The translations under genes and the position numbers were made by a program. Positions 24,733 to 36,689 of a DNA stretch of 64,000 bases are shown one piece after another; the stretch's first letter is position 1; each line of letters begins with the position of its first letter. The stretch is from Thuidium tamariscinum (lineage: Eukaryota > Streptophyta > Bryopsida > Hypnales > Thuidiaceae): the NCBI GenBank assembly GCA_947034885.2, contig OX344751.2:18166001-18230000 (forward strand), given 5' to 3'. The notes under the pieces are model-generated. The model saw only the letters and a program-made list of their open reading frames with translations, searched no databases and was not told the origin of the DNA.

Positions 24733-25161
24733 AATGTTGAAATATTGATCTCCAAACTATAAAGCTCCTAATTCCAAGTTCCATTGTATGTACATAATAT
24801 TATATGGCTAATACAAGTCAATAAGTCAAAAGTCCAAAAATCTGCCATATTGGAGGCACTATGAGCATAGAATTTGCAACTGACATATTTTTCACAAAAT
24901 TAGTCTATAAGATAGGATGTTTGATTTTGTATTATTCTTTGTATATTTTAATACAATAGTTGCTAGACTTAGAGCCTAAGTTGAATTTCCATTTTCCCTA
25001 GGCCTAATTTAAGCTTGAACCTCATTCCTTTTACACCAAAACTTCTCCAAAAAGTTTCCATACAACTATTTTAATACATCGGGACTTGGTGAAGCCCCAT
25101 GTAAGCTCCAATTCCAATCTCTCTGTTGATTATATTTTGAGAATTTGGTGGGACTTGGGAA

Positions 25162-26130
25162 TTAACCTCTAAAGGACCAAGGACCCCCCTTTGGACTATT
25201 TGAGAACTTGGCACTAGAAGAATCCCTTGTTTATCTAGACATGGGTTGTCTAACTTGACGCTGTTTACCTAGACGTTCAATGTAGAAACCTCATGTTTTT
25301 TTGTCATTGAAGATGTTACAGTGGACGTCAATGGACGTCAATGTTGACAAAAAAACATGAAGTTACTACATTGAACGTCTAGGTAAACAACGTCAAGTTA
25401 GACAACCCATGTCTAGATAAACAAGGGATTCTACTAGTGTGGGTAGGCTCCATTGACTTCATAGTTTGAAATTTTTGCATGAATTTTTAGGGTGGATGCT
25501 ACTCATGATAATCTATGTGTGAAGTTGTGTTTCATGTTATTCCAACAAATATTACAAAAGTTAAAACATTCCTTTCAATTTCAATGTCAAACTAAGCACC
25601 AAATTTTTTTCTTCTAACAATGTAAATTTTTTTTAAGACTACATAGATTGATCTACCTACTCCCTAAAAATTGAACCATTCAATTCCAAATGATGAGGTA
25701 AAAGTTATAAAGAGTTTTAATTTGTGGGCAATGAAGGTAGAATAAACATATAAACTCATCTTTTGCCTTCAATTTTGAAAACTTTCAAATAAAATTGAAT
25801 ACAAAGGATACAAATTGTTTATTAGAACAATTTCACTATTGGAATCGACAATTCTCGAATTTTTCCAAAAGTTATTAGCATATTAGTTTTATCTTTTATT
25901 CAATAATATCTTTCACTTTATAATTTCAAAAAATTGAATATGAAAGTTTTTTTGTTTAAAATTTTTGACATATGTTTTCAAGCCATTTTTCAACGTATTG
26001 AATAAAATGCACAAGTTATAGGACATACTTGTTTTCCCCTAAATATATTGAAAGGCAAAACTTCACCTTTTGGAAGGGCTCTAGGAAGGGCTAGAAAAAA
26101 CTTATATTTAACTAACTAAGGACTATTCTA
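25162..26130. mobile_element. TTAA-family element split by a CACTA-type MITE (right end unclear)
   Basis: TTAA at 25162-25165 is followed by CCTCTAAAGGACCAAGGACC. After the hairpin insertion, the text TTGACTTCATAGTTTGAA resembles the same family at 63525 onward. The far end was not pinned down; 26130 is approximate. Confidence 0.45.
25212..25439. mobile_element. CACTA-type foldback MITE, 228 bp
   Basis: It begins CACTAG and ends CTAGTG with TGG on both sides (25209-25211 and 25440-25442), the terminal pattern and 3-bp duplication of CACTA (En/Spm) transposons. Arms of about 90 bp are near-perfect complements, for example CTAGACATGGGTTGTCTAAC and its partner GTTAGACAACCCATGTCTAG. Only about 40 bp separate them. 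Confidence 0.88.
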
Positions 26131-27099
26131 CGAATTACGGACAAAAGTCCATAATTAATATGTATCAGTTGGTAGCCGATACATCTATACTTGTTCTAGA
26201 TTTCACCTCAAAAAGGTAGATGGAATCTACATTTGAATATTAATTTTGGACTTGCCAAAGTCTATAATTAGTTAAGTATAAGTTAAAAGCCTACATTTTG
26301 AAGTTTAGGCATATAGAGTTTGCAATTGGTGAACTAAAACTTTTGGACGATGTACTTGAGTAAGTTAACCAAACGACCCTATGGTTGAAATTGTTGAAAA
26401 ATAAATGTTGACAAAGATGTTGACCTTATCTTGGGGCGAGTATTTTGAAGCAATTTTGGGCCTATAAACACATTCACTTGGTTCTTATGGGGTTAAATGT
26501 GAACCAACTAAGGTGATGGCCTCTCATCCTAATGTTTGATCTCCTCGCTTTGGATTTTTTTAATGGTGAGGTGCCCCTATAATAACTAATGAAAATAGCT
26601 TACCCTTTGCTAATTTCTTGACATTCTACACAATATCAATATGAACTATTTTTGTAGTAGGATGCATTAATGAAAGAACTATGTGTATTAGATGGATTGG
26701 TGAATTGATTCATAGCTTGGGTTTAGAGAATTGCATGTGCCTATGTGTGGACAAGTAGTGAGTCAAATGATAACTTCCTAGGGTAAGGCAACCTAATTTC
26801 ACTATTTTGTGCAATTGTTGGTAAGGTTTGGAAAGAACCGACGTCTAGTTCAATGTCAACTAGATGAATTTGAGAAAAATCATTTGCAAATTGAAAAGAG
26901 CGGCCAAAAACCCCAATGAAAAACCTAATTTTTTTTCTATTTTGAGTTAAAAATAGAGTAAACTTCTGGACTCCGTACTTGAAAAATTGGTTTATTTTGG
27001 GAATAGAAAGAAGATAGCTGTTGGAACCCAAAATATTTCCCGGCCTCTTAGTTGTGAAAAATCTTGAAAAAGTGTTTATTTAGAAGAGCAGAAATTGCG
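26131..27099. other. Spacer upstream of the TANGLED-like region
   Basis: Mostly AT-rich sequence without recognised genes. A 96-codon minus-strand frame at 26741-27031 has no family features. Confidence 0.35.
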
Positions 27100-28202
27100 G
27101 CCAAGTACCTTGTTCTTTGGTTCCGTGAACTTTTCCTCTGCAATGGAAATTGTCCATGTGTTTTCAAAAAAATAATGTGAACCAGCTGTGATAAAGCAAA
27201 ATTTGATTAGCTACAAACCCCACCTCAGCTACAGTAGTAAAAAACCAATGGTCAGATAGTCAACACCGCTACAGAGGCAGTGAGATGCGCCAGTCAGAGC
27301 CGCTTATTCGCCTTGATCCCACTAATTTTAGCTCCACACTATTTGCCATACAACTAAAATTACGGAGCTGGAGTTATCCTCTTCCCGTAAAAGTTGACAA
27401 AAGAACGAAAGCCACCTTTTACCGTCGATGGACGCATTTTAAATTTTCCTTGTAGCGGGAGCGCCGGGGCGATTGCGACACGTGGCTAGCCAGCCGTCTT
27501 GGACGTTCCGTCCCCCTCGCCCCGTCCACCCGCCGTCATAATTCCTCCAAATTTCTTTCCGTTGCCACCCATCCCTCCCCCATCACTCCACTTCCCCTTT
27601 TTCACCGCAGCCTGATAATTGCCAGAAGAGAGTCCTCCTCCCTGGACCCCAACTAATAAGAATCATCCGAATATTGCCGTTGCGAGCAAATGTCTGCCAG
27701 AAAGAGACGGTTGATGCTCCCCCCGAGATGACCGCATTTGTAGCTCGCAGGGTCCTCTTCCAGAACGCAATCCTCGTAATCGCGCTTCAGATTTCTCTCT
27801 TTGGGATGCGGTTTAGACATTCGGACAAAGGCGCTGTGGAATTTCTCCTTGCGAAGCGTGCTTGTCAATCGCCGCCTTGGAATTTCTTCTTGGAGATCAT
27901 CCTTGTCGATCGCGCTGTAGCATTTCTTAATATAGTGCACTTGTTTCGGAACAGTGTAGAGCGTATGAGAGTGTAGGAGCTCCATTTTTTGAATTTTGTT
28001 GGTACTTCTAGCCAGGATTTGGGTCGCCAAACTTTGGTTCGTCCGACTTGGTTCGCCCATGTTTCGATGTTTGGAGGTGTGGTTTCCGAGGCGGAATTGG
28101 TTTCTGGATTCTTAGAGTGGGTTTGCGTGGTAGAGCATTGAGGAAGAGGTTGTTGTTTTTCTGGGAAATGGTGGCCTAGAGTTTCGGAGGATTTGAATAA
28201 GA
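27100..28202 (+). promoter_or_regulatory. Upstream and leader region of the TANGLED-like gene
   Basis: Base composition rises from AT-rich spacer to a more GC-rich stretch. A CACGTG G-box in the context GACACGTGGC sits at 27479-27484, a bZIP/bHLH-type plant site. At about 27770-27935 a loose repeat recurs (forms of TCGCGCTGTAGCATTTCTT), probably in the transcribed leader. The transcription start is not defined. Minus-strand open frames here look like by-products of composition. Confidence 0.45.
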
Positions 28203-31200
28203 ATGGCGCAAGTGGAGTCGGACTTGGCACTGCACCCCTCGCCTGTGCTATTGGAAGCAGTTCTGAAGGTAACGGCTCTGTTTCGGTGATTTGGGCTTGG
28301 TTGCTTGTGAAAGTGGATTCCGAGTGCTGACGGTTGTGGTGGGTTTGGGTTTTCAGGTTGAGCAGGTGGTTGCGCGCCTGCAGAATCTTCAAAGTACTAT
28401 TTCTGGGATTCACTTGAGCCCTGTTAATGCAAAGTTTACCCGGCTTTCCAGAGCCAATGCCACTAGCAGGTAACCCTTTTCAGCGTTCTTCGTTTCTGCA
28501 TTGGTTGATGAGCTATGGAGGTGAAATGTTGATGAGCTAGAGAAATCGGTTCATGTTTAAGAGTGATCGTAATTCACGATGATGGGTGTACTGCTCCTTG
28601 GACATCTTATAAGTTTAAATTCATCGGTTCCTTGGTTGATTGTTTTTGGTGCAGAGCCAAGGACTTTGCAGCCGGCAAGGAAAACACTCGGCTGTCTCAA
28701 CTGCGAGGTAAAATGCTATACGCTTTTGAAAAGTCTATAGATGATCGAAGACTGCACTTCAGAATGAAACGGACAAATATGTTCTAATGGGTGGCAAATA
28801 TACTTAATCTACATTGAGCGTCACTGAAGACCGTCCGTTAGATGGGCAAAGTGTTGAATGTAATGTTAGTAGGTAATAGATTCATATAGACCTCATTTGA
28901 GTTACTGTTAGTGTAATGTAGTCGATGTCCACTTAATGTTGGCGTGATGTAAGTTTCAATGTCATTAATTTGATGTTACTGTGACAGCGGCAGGTGAACA
29001 TTACGTGGGCATTAATTGAACACTATCTTAACATTGGTATCATGATCTGTTTGATTAACAAAGAATTAGGTTCACTAACAACTGTGTGAAGCCAATGGCG
29101 GTATCTTTTGAGATCCGAAACGTGGCGGCACCAAACTGGAACCCGTCACATAGTTCAAATTTTTGCTCACTGCACCGAAATCAACGAAACTGTTTTCTTG
29201 TAAGGGATGAGGCATTGGACTGGATTTGTGTTTGACAATGTGTTTATCTGCCCCAGATGAGGACAGTCGAAAATCTGTAAAATATCACAATGCAAACAGC
29301 AAGCCAGTGCAACATGGAACACCCAGGAAATCGAAAGGTAGCTTCGAACCTATTTCATTGAGATTCTACCAAACGAGCTGATTTCCGTAATTTCCACCTT
29401 AGACAGTGAAGGACCATGACGCCCAAATCGGGCCCCTCGTTTGTCTTAGCACTTTTGAGTTCATTTGTGGACTTCCTTTTGTTCAGTTTTATGCATTTTT
29501 TGACTGACACTTGCAATGTTCTTCACTGATGTTAATCTGACCCTGTCTGCAACACATTCTTCACAGTGTAAACTATCAGAATGGTCATTTTATAATCATG
29601 AGATCTGAGTCTTCAGGAGTCAATTTTCATGTATCAGTATTTTTTCACTGAGCTGCGGATTGGGCAGCATTATTTCAACTACGCTAGTTGATCAATAGAC
29701 ATTTGGCTAGTTCAAAGCATCTATCACAGCGTTTTTGTGGATTGTCAGTACTACTACTCTAAAAAGAATCCCTCTGATTTACTACTGATTCCTTGTCCTC
29801 ATCTTGACTCAATGTGAAGTTAATGTTAGTGTAACGCGGATGGTGATTACTGAATGTTGGTTTGATGTTCGTATCATGCGCATTGAATTGATACTGCATT
29901 TTCATCAATGTAGTCAGTTGTTAACATTAAGACAATTCACATGAACTTAAGAGTAATCGAACATCATCTTTATAATGTGCGCATTAAGAGTAATTGACCC
30001 TTTCATGTTCTATGAAACCAATACTGACTTATCATTGAAAACTTGGTGAATCGAGAATAGGATTTTTGAAACGAAACTGATCAATTCGCTTCTTTCTGCT
30101 TCCAGGTGAGTGGAAGCAATGGTCGTCACCTGCAAACCAGGTGCACGATGTGATCTCGGAGATCTTGATGGCTAGCGAATATGCGAAGCAGATTGCAACG
30201 CTGGTTGCCGAAGCACTCCAAGACGGGCCAGTGAAGACAAAGGAGCCTGTCGCTCACGTTCCGGAACCGAAGAAGCGGGTTTCCAAAGACGGGAAACGGA
30301 AAGATATAGCTTTTCCAAGCAAGGCCCAGGTGCAGAGGACCATGAGTAGCAAACTCCAGTCATCAAAGTCTATAAACAAATTCAAGGTAGTCTTCCCCTC
30401 GGAGAGCATTGCCAAACCGACCAAGCTAACTCGAACCTTGTCCCCACGCCTGGGTGCCAGAAGCCCTGAGAAGAAGAGAGCAACTCAGAAACTGTTCACC
30501 TCTCCCAATGGAAGCTTCAGGGAGTCCGATTATGCAGACGATGAGCTCTCAGGCCCAAGGAGGCTCTCCATGAACGTGACTGAAATCAAAGGCTCATCGA
30601 AGCCATGGAAACTCACCCCGACGAAGGGTGTCTTGTTCTCCAATCCAGTGTACATGGCTTCCCCCTCTGCGGTAGTTCGGCCTTCTCCTGTGAAAATTGT
30701 GCCTGGCAAGAACGAATCCATGAGGAAAAGAAGTGCTCCTGCACCAGCTAATTCCGTGTCATCGTCCCTCTCAAAGGTGACCTTCAAAAGAGAAGGTTCT
30801 ACCAAGGCTGCTGCTCCAATCCCACAACGAGAACAGAGGGCCAGAAAAGTCTCGCGATATATGGAGATAGTGCCTGTGGATGCGCCCCAGAACAGCTCGA
30901 CGGTCACGATGCAGGATGTGCTGAAAGGAAAGTCGCCTCGAAGGAGACGGCTACAGCCATTGGATGCAAATAACGAAAGATCTGCAGCTGGTACAGAGTT
31001 AGCGAAGGGTACTGTGCAGGAAGAGCAATGTAGAGTATCTCACTCTCATTCCAAGTCCACCCTTATTGTAGAGAATAAGCATACGAAATCCGGAAAGCAA
31101 GGTGGTCGAGCTGATTCTGATTCTGACAAAGAGAACGCGCCCGTACCGAGATGCGCACCTGCCGCAGTCAAAGAGTTGTTCCTGAGAAGCATGTCAAGTG

Positions 31201-31636
31201 GGAACGCTTTCAACCGGACTTTATCTCACAAAAATTCAGGTACCGTATTACAGTTCTGCTTTCTAAGTGCTTTTTGTGGTTAATCTCCTGTTATTGTTAC
31301 ACATGAGCATGGTTTCCGTAAGTTCACCAAGCAAAAAATTGAAAGCTCATTTCGGAACTAACAGTTGACAATAGTAATTACAAGCAAAAATTTGCGTCAT
31401 TTAAACAATGTATATCTATTGAGGCATTTGGTTATCTGCATTCAGCTTTTCTAGATGCTTAGTTTTAATTTCTATAGATGTGAGAGTAGTCCCTTTTGTC
31501 CATTTGGCACTTCGGATGCAATGTGGTTTTCTGAGTTTATGATATGATCTGTGCAGGGTCACTCCTACAGCGCGCGAAAGGCTGGATGACTTCCCAAGCC
31601 GTGAAGCAAGGGAGGGTCCGTGAGCTGGAGAGGTGA
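28203..31636 (+). CDS. TAN1: TANGLED-like microtubule-binding division-site protein (6 exons)
   Basis: Exons: 28203-28268, 28357-28469, 28655-28707, 29257-29337, 30106-31239, 31557-31636. All are GT-AG and the joined frame encodes 508 residues, close to the 480 of Arabidopsis TAN1 as I remember it. Family landmarks, in order: the N-terminal block ending VEQVVARLQNLQ, then SGIHLSPVN; GEWKQWSSPANQVHDVISEI with a following SEYAKQIA; INKFKVVFPS; and KPWKLTPTKGVLFSNPVY. In plants TANGLED binds microtubules and marks the cortical division site left by the preprophase band, helped by kinesin-12 POK proteins. The protein is strongly basic and Ser/Pro-rich, as expected. The short last exon supplies SLLQRAKGWMTSQAVKQGRV. 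The start is the first ATG opening the conserved N-terminus. Gene-symbol transfer is by family resemblance only. Confidence 0.87.
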
Positions 31637-32053
31637 AACTTTTAAACCGTGGAGCATGTGCGACGAGAGAGAAAGCGATGTGTAGATGTACAATTACTAT
31701 CGATATTGCAAGTATTTTGTTGCATACCGATGATTTCTGGTAGAACATGACAATGTAGGCATATGCCTCCCTGTATGTATAGGCGAGCCTGTTGTGGATT
31801 TGGTTTCCAGTCTGGAAGTTCATCTCAACTTCGCAGAACTGTAATTATATGCTGATGCCTAGTGATTGCTATCAGAGGGGTTCAAGATGTAACGGTGCCA
31901 TTCACAGACTGCTCGTGAATGTATTTTGTTCTAAATGGAAGTGATAAAAGTGGCCGAGTTCGTAACTCGATTGTCCATTTTTATCAAGCTTCAGTGCAAG
32001 CTACTTGGTCTTCGGAAGAGCAGCTTCATTTCAACCGGCAATTATGATGATGC

Positions 32054-32789
32054 ATGGTTTTATACTTTAACCAATGTAACGGGTATTTGAGCAGAACACA
32101 GTCACAAATGACCACAAACACCAGGCTTGTTCACCAGAAGAGTGTACATAAATTCAAGGTAATTTTCCCATCCAATAAGCGGCTGCCATTGCGCGGTCTG
32201 TGTAACCAGACCAGCGTTGCAGAAGAGGAAGTCCGTAATGTGCCTCATGTATTTAAGATCTACTACCCAACGAAACCAGTTATTGGAAGCAGTATATTCC
32301 CTGGATCCGTTGAGATGTTCTTGGCAGGGGGCCATCAGTGGACGGAAGGTTTGGCGGTGATGCCAAGACGAAACACAGGTACTACTGCAAGCATCTTCTG
32401 AACTTTCTGAGAATTTTAGATTGCTTTAGAGGTCATCTCCCCTTTTCCCAAACCAGTTCTCTCTGACCTCCTCAGCGAGTATAACTGATAACGAGTACCC
32501 TATCCTTGTAGAGTGTAGACTAATCTTACCACTATGAATTCAAGATTTCATCAAAATCAAGAGTCAGCTGCTCACTATGAGAGAATATATCAATTCAGTT
32601 CTACTTTTACTTCTTTGTGAGTGTGATTCTCTTGAAAACGAGGAACAGACGATCGTGTTGTACAATCTTGAATGTTGCTTCTTCCGTATAGAGAAACCGA
32701 CTTGGTTGCGGCGCGCAATGGACTGGACTGGATTGCTTCGATATCAGAAGAATTCAAATGCAACCTCTCTCGGGTGCACAATTTTGTAG
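32054..32789 (+). CDS. Short TANGLED-like tandem paralogue or relic (2 exons)
   Basis: Two blocks, 32054-32378 and 32692-32789, join in frame across a GT-AG intron. Block 1 contains SVHKFKVIFPSNK, matching SINKFKVVFPSES in the adjacent gene, and a second similar motif, VFKIYYPTKP. Block 2 reads EKPTWLRRAMDWTG, comparable to GSLLQRAKGWMT in the last TANGLED exon. Both genes have a phase-1 intron at this point starting GTAC; its length is 313 nt here and 317 nt in the neighbour. The N-terminal TANGLED blocks are missing. The start is uncertain: the ATG at 32054 follows in-frame stops, and 32108 is an alternative. It could encode a protein of about 140 residues or be the 3' remnant of a degraded duplicate. 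Confidence 0.5.
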
Positions 32790-33299
32790 TTACTTTAGTT
32801 CTATGGCAACCACACGTTGGCCAACTGCTACGTTGTCATCAACAATCTAGGTGAAAATTAGAAATCCAACTTATACCGGAGCCATCCGAGACAGCACTGT
32901 ACCATTACCAGTTTCCTATCGAATGTACATTATAATTGCAGTACCATGCTAATCGTCACTCTGATTAAAATCACTTGTTCCTGGAAGGTCAGTCGGTTGC
33001 CGATGATAGCACAATCATGGCTAACTGTTGCCTATGCTTGTGTATTCTAAGCCATCATGAGCAGTCGGCGATCATAGTGAAACATACACGAAATTATTGT
33101 CTTAGAAACCAAGAATTCATGTTTTGAAATGGCCAGTTTGATTAATCAAAAGGGAGTCGAGGGATCAATGTTTATATCACCGGAAGCAGTCAGGAAGATT
33201 CATGTGTTGGTCACAAAATAAATACGGAGTATAATTGAGCAAAAGAAAATCCTCAGAAGACCTCATAAGTCAAAAGCTCAAGGCCCTCTTGGTCCCTCA

Positions 33300-33445
33300 G
33301 AGGTTTCAGGGTTTCAGGGTTTCAGGGATTTAGGGTTTAGGGTTTAGGATTACAAAAGAAAATCCCCATAAGATCTATTCAAAAGCATTATGTCCGCTGG
33401 TCCTTCCGAGACCGAGATTTTAGGATTTAAACTTAGGGTTTAGGG
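33300..33445. repeat. Interstitial telomere-like repeats
   Basis: About three TTTCAGGG units run straight into three TTTAGGG units at 33300-33350. More scattered TTTAGGG-like copies occur at 33420-33445. TTTAGGG is the Arabidopsis-type plant telomere repeat; short internal arrays also occur as telo-boxes. The block lies at the 3' side of the UCP3-like gene, between two convergent transcription units. Confidence 0.75.
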
Positions 33446-33453
33446 GTTCGGGG

Positions 33454-35106
33454 TTAGAACGATGACAGGCCACTGAGCCGGCGTAGTTGCTCATACGAAA
33501 CCCAGAACACAAACTGCCAAGGTCCTAACCTAGTCCACGTCGGAAAAAATCCCTTCCACAAAGCCATGACTCCTTCTGCTTTCACCGTTTTCGTCAAGCA
33601 ATCCAGAGAATTTCGATAGATCGCTACCCCAGCAGCTTGGTTCATCATCCGCGTCTTCACCACATCAGCAGGGCAACTAAGAATGGTAGCCGACAATCCA
33701 GACATAACTGATGCCAGCGTGTGGGCTCCAATATTATCCCCAGCAATGCCTCGCCCGATGACCCACTGCTTCGACTGATCGTAGCAGGCGAGCTCCCCCA
33801 TGTTGACCAGAAACGCACGCTGCGCATTTGGGCCCACGCCTCGCCACAACCCCGTCACGCCTTCGGATTGCGCAATCTTGGTGAACGCGTCTGCCATGCT
33901 GGTGTACCGTGGAGGCTGGCCGAGCTTTACTAATCTGCCGTCCGCTTGCATGCGCACCTTCACCAAATCTGCAGGACTTGCTATCACCTGTGTGTGCATT
34001 TTCCAGATTTACACGGTTAGACCAGCGGAAAGCTCCAAACACGCTTCAAATCGGAACATGTGCAAGACATTCTCTTAGCTCTCGTATTGCAATTCAGGAG
34101 ACCTGATTTTTGCATTGTGAGACGGATCTCATAACATTCTTAGCCATTGAAAGCACTGCACCCTTTCTAGTTAAGAGACTCACTGACAAAGTATTGGTTC
34201 TACAACCACTCATACGCAACCATGTGCATCTGTACATGTACTTGATATTTTTTTCACATCCTGCAACCTTCCTCTCATTGCATCTTTATATAAAGAAAGA
34301 GAAAACGTGCATCTGGATACTCAAGGTTCACGACATCATGACTGGTTCCGAGGTGTCAATAAGCCTTCGTAAGGAATGTTATGTAAATTGAACCTGCTCA
34401 CCCTCTTGCATCTGAGATCATTGCAACCTGATAAGTTGGCTTTTATGTATTAATCGTATTTAAGACATTTCACACCACTAGTGGAAATCATATCCTGTTC
34501 CAGCTAAATAGTCCACCCAACTTGGCTGGGAATTGTCGTAAGTGACCAATTCCAGCTACGTTGGGTGGATTCCCTGGTTGGAACAATGTAAGCTTTCTAC
34601 TTGTTCACTCACATTAAATTGAAAATTCGGATCCTACCCTCAAGTGTACAGCAACCCAAATCTCAAGCAGGAAACTCAATCATCAAGTACTCATAAAGAC
34701 ATACAATAAAGTAAGATACACTGACCTGTCCGATGATGCCTGAGGCGCCCCCAATGAAAGCCTTCTTCGCCACAGACAGGTTCTGCGGATCCTCCCCATG
34801 GCTAAGCCTGTTGCGAAGATTTTCATACGCCACAATACGAATGCTCGTGTAAAACACATGGCGTAGAAGAGCAGGTGAAAGACCTCTGTACAGCCCAGCG
34901 ATGCCTTCTTCCTTCCCTATCGACACCGCCATGCTAATTGCGCCACGCTTCGGGGCTCCAGCCGATGCTGCACCAAGTTCACCTTGCAATTGCAGCCGCG
35001 TTTTGGTGATGTCGATTGGGAAAGTCGCAGACTCCGACGCCATGGCGGAGACAGCAGTCAGACCCAGACGTAGTGCCAAATTCTCTTCTGCCTTGGAGGA
35101 TCCCAT
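33454..35106 (-). CDS. UCP3: Mitochondrial uncoupling-protein-like carrier, UCP3 type (2 exons)
   Basis: Exon 1 is 35106-34726 and exon 2 is 33987-33454, joined in phase 0 across a 738-nt GT-AG intron, for 304 residues. The three mitochondrial carrier repeats are plain: PIDITKTR at residue 30, PADLVKVRMQ at 132 and PADVVKTRMM at 233. The C-terminus GPWQFVFWVSYEQLRRL and other blocks such as RAFLVNMGELACYD match plant UCP3 as I recall it, whose length is also about 305. It should act in the inner mitochondrial membrane. Plant UCPs have been linked to proton leak and to dicarboxylate or amino-acid exchange, so the substrate is not certain. The start ATG at 35106 gives MGSSKAEEN; an ATG nine codons upstream is less likely. 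It is transcribed towards the TANGLED-like pair. Confidence 0.93.
34496..34585. repeat. Inverted repeat in the UCP3-like intron
   Basis: Arms at 34496-34535 and 34547-34585 form a hairpin of about 40 bp with an 11-nt loop. The left arm contains GTCCACCCAACTTGGCTGGG and the right arm contains CCAGCTACGTTGGGTGGA. Arm identity is roughly 80 percent. It may be a small foldback transposon or an intronic RNA structure. Confidence 0.65.
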
Positions 35107-36500
35107 CCTGCAATGCGAGAGTGAAATTAGCAAAACTACCTAGAAGATTTCCGATTTTAGCAGAGGGATCAATCTTGGTGGCTGCTAAAACCCTTAAACC
35201 CTATCAATCTCGCTAACAAAATTCGCAAACTGGTGGATGGCAAGAGGAAGCGTCAACAGTAAATCTGGAGTCTTTCATTACCCTACAGGACCAAGAGGCT
35301 CAAAATTTAAGACTTGTGGTATTCTAGCACTCTTGGTTGGGTCATATGTGGAGTTTTTTTAGTCAATTTTTTTCTTACTGATTGATTAACGAAGAAGTGC
35401 GATGTTCTTCACCGATTCTGGTGATATAACTTTCGCCGGTCTGAATTCTGTTCTTCAAAATACGATCAATTGAGTTTGTCGCTTTAAAAACCATCAGAAT
35501 CAGTGAAGAACATTGCTCGTGTAGGTCGACAAGGAAGTAAAATTGGACAAAAGACAGATTCCTAGATGACCTAATCAGAAAAACATTTAGCAAAACACAT
35601 TTAGTGCTTTCAAAAACATTAGTCTAAATTGGAATTTCTAGTCCTCCTGAGTTATTCATCTTACCTGTTGAAAAATGCACGCTGTCAATGTCCCTTCGCG
35701 GCCAAACTCGTTCTGAGCGCGGCCACACTGCATCTAATCATATTCGAAAAGTCAGAAACCCGAAAAAGAAGAAGCAAGTGCACCAATTTCACGTTGCTCA
35801 CATGATTCAAAGGATCGAGCAAAGTTCCCTTTCAAATAGTAGTTGTGGAAGTTGTGCAGGAGACAAATTCGAAAAACATAAAGACGAGTACTGACGTTAT
35901 AAATGTACAAGAAAAAGTACATGCTTAAGAAGACACAGCTCCGATTCTACAATCTCTTCGACAAGCTAAGGACTCAGCAGCAAGTACCTGATGGTCTAAC
36001 CACCCATGGTTCGCGCAATTTGGGGATTCCTCTCGATGACACTCTCCCATCACTTCGATTCGACGTTTTCGCCCTCCATTCAAATCATCATCTCGCAAGA
36101 GGTTGAAAGTTGAAATCCTGCCAAAAAGAAACGAGACTTAACAAAAATTAGCCAGAAATTCACCCAAAAAAAATCGGATTAGCAACAAAGCTACTAAAAT
36201 TCTTGAGTCACCCGAATTGATAGAGATTTTTATGCTCGGTTATTGAAATGCATCTCTTCTCCTACTTCGATCTAGGTACAAACTCAAAGGAACTATTGCC
36301 TGAACAGAATTCTTCACGAAAGGCAGCGTGGATGTGGCGCAAGGTGCAACAATTGAGAGATACCTGCACATTTCCCAGACATGGCAGGAATTCAACAAAA
36401 CGATTTGCAAGAAATTAAGTTAACCCAAATCACAAGCTTGCATGATTGATCGCAGAACCTATCTCCGAAAACCCCGTGAAACAAAAGCTCATCGTGCAAT
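35107..36500 (-). promoter_or_regulatory. Upstream region of the UCP3-like gene
   Basis: Non-repetitive sequence that probably holds the promoter and leader. It includes a short inverted repeat (TGTTCTTCACCGATTCTGG at 35403 and its inverted, diverged partner near 35483-35510) shared with intron 2 of the DUF3326 gene. Small open frames on the plus strand, for example 35688-35894, have no recognisable family. Confidence 0.35.
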
Positions 36501-36689
36501 CACGCAGAGCACGCTATATACCGTATATATCGTGCACGGTATACCGATTACTTGAATCAAAACGTGTGTACGATTTGGGGACTTCAAAATCAGGGCGAAT
36601 TGACCCAAACTGGATGGATGGGGAGCATAAGGGGTCTGTTTTCTGTCCTCGAGCTTTCTCGACCCCCTTTCCTCCGACCTCCGACCTCG

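Noticed and set aside
27653..28060. Minus-strand frame of 135 codons in the TANGLED-like leader
   Set aside because: It overlaps loosely repeated leader sequence and has no recognisable domain.
27865..28413. Minus-strand open frame of 182 codons over the TANGLED-like start
   Set aside because: It is antisense to exons 1 and 2 of a well-supported gene, has no family features, and owes its length to the GC-richer composition.
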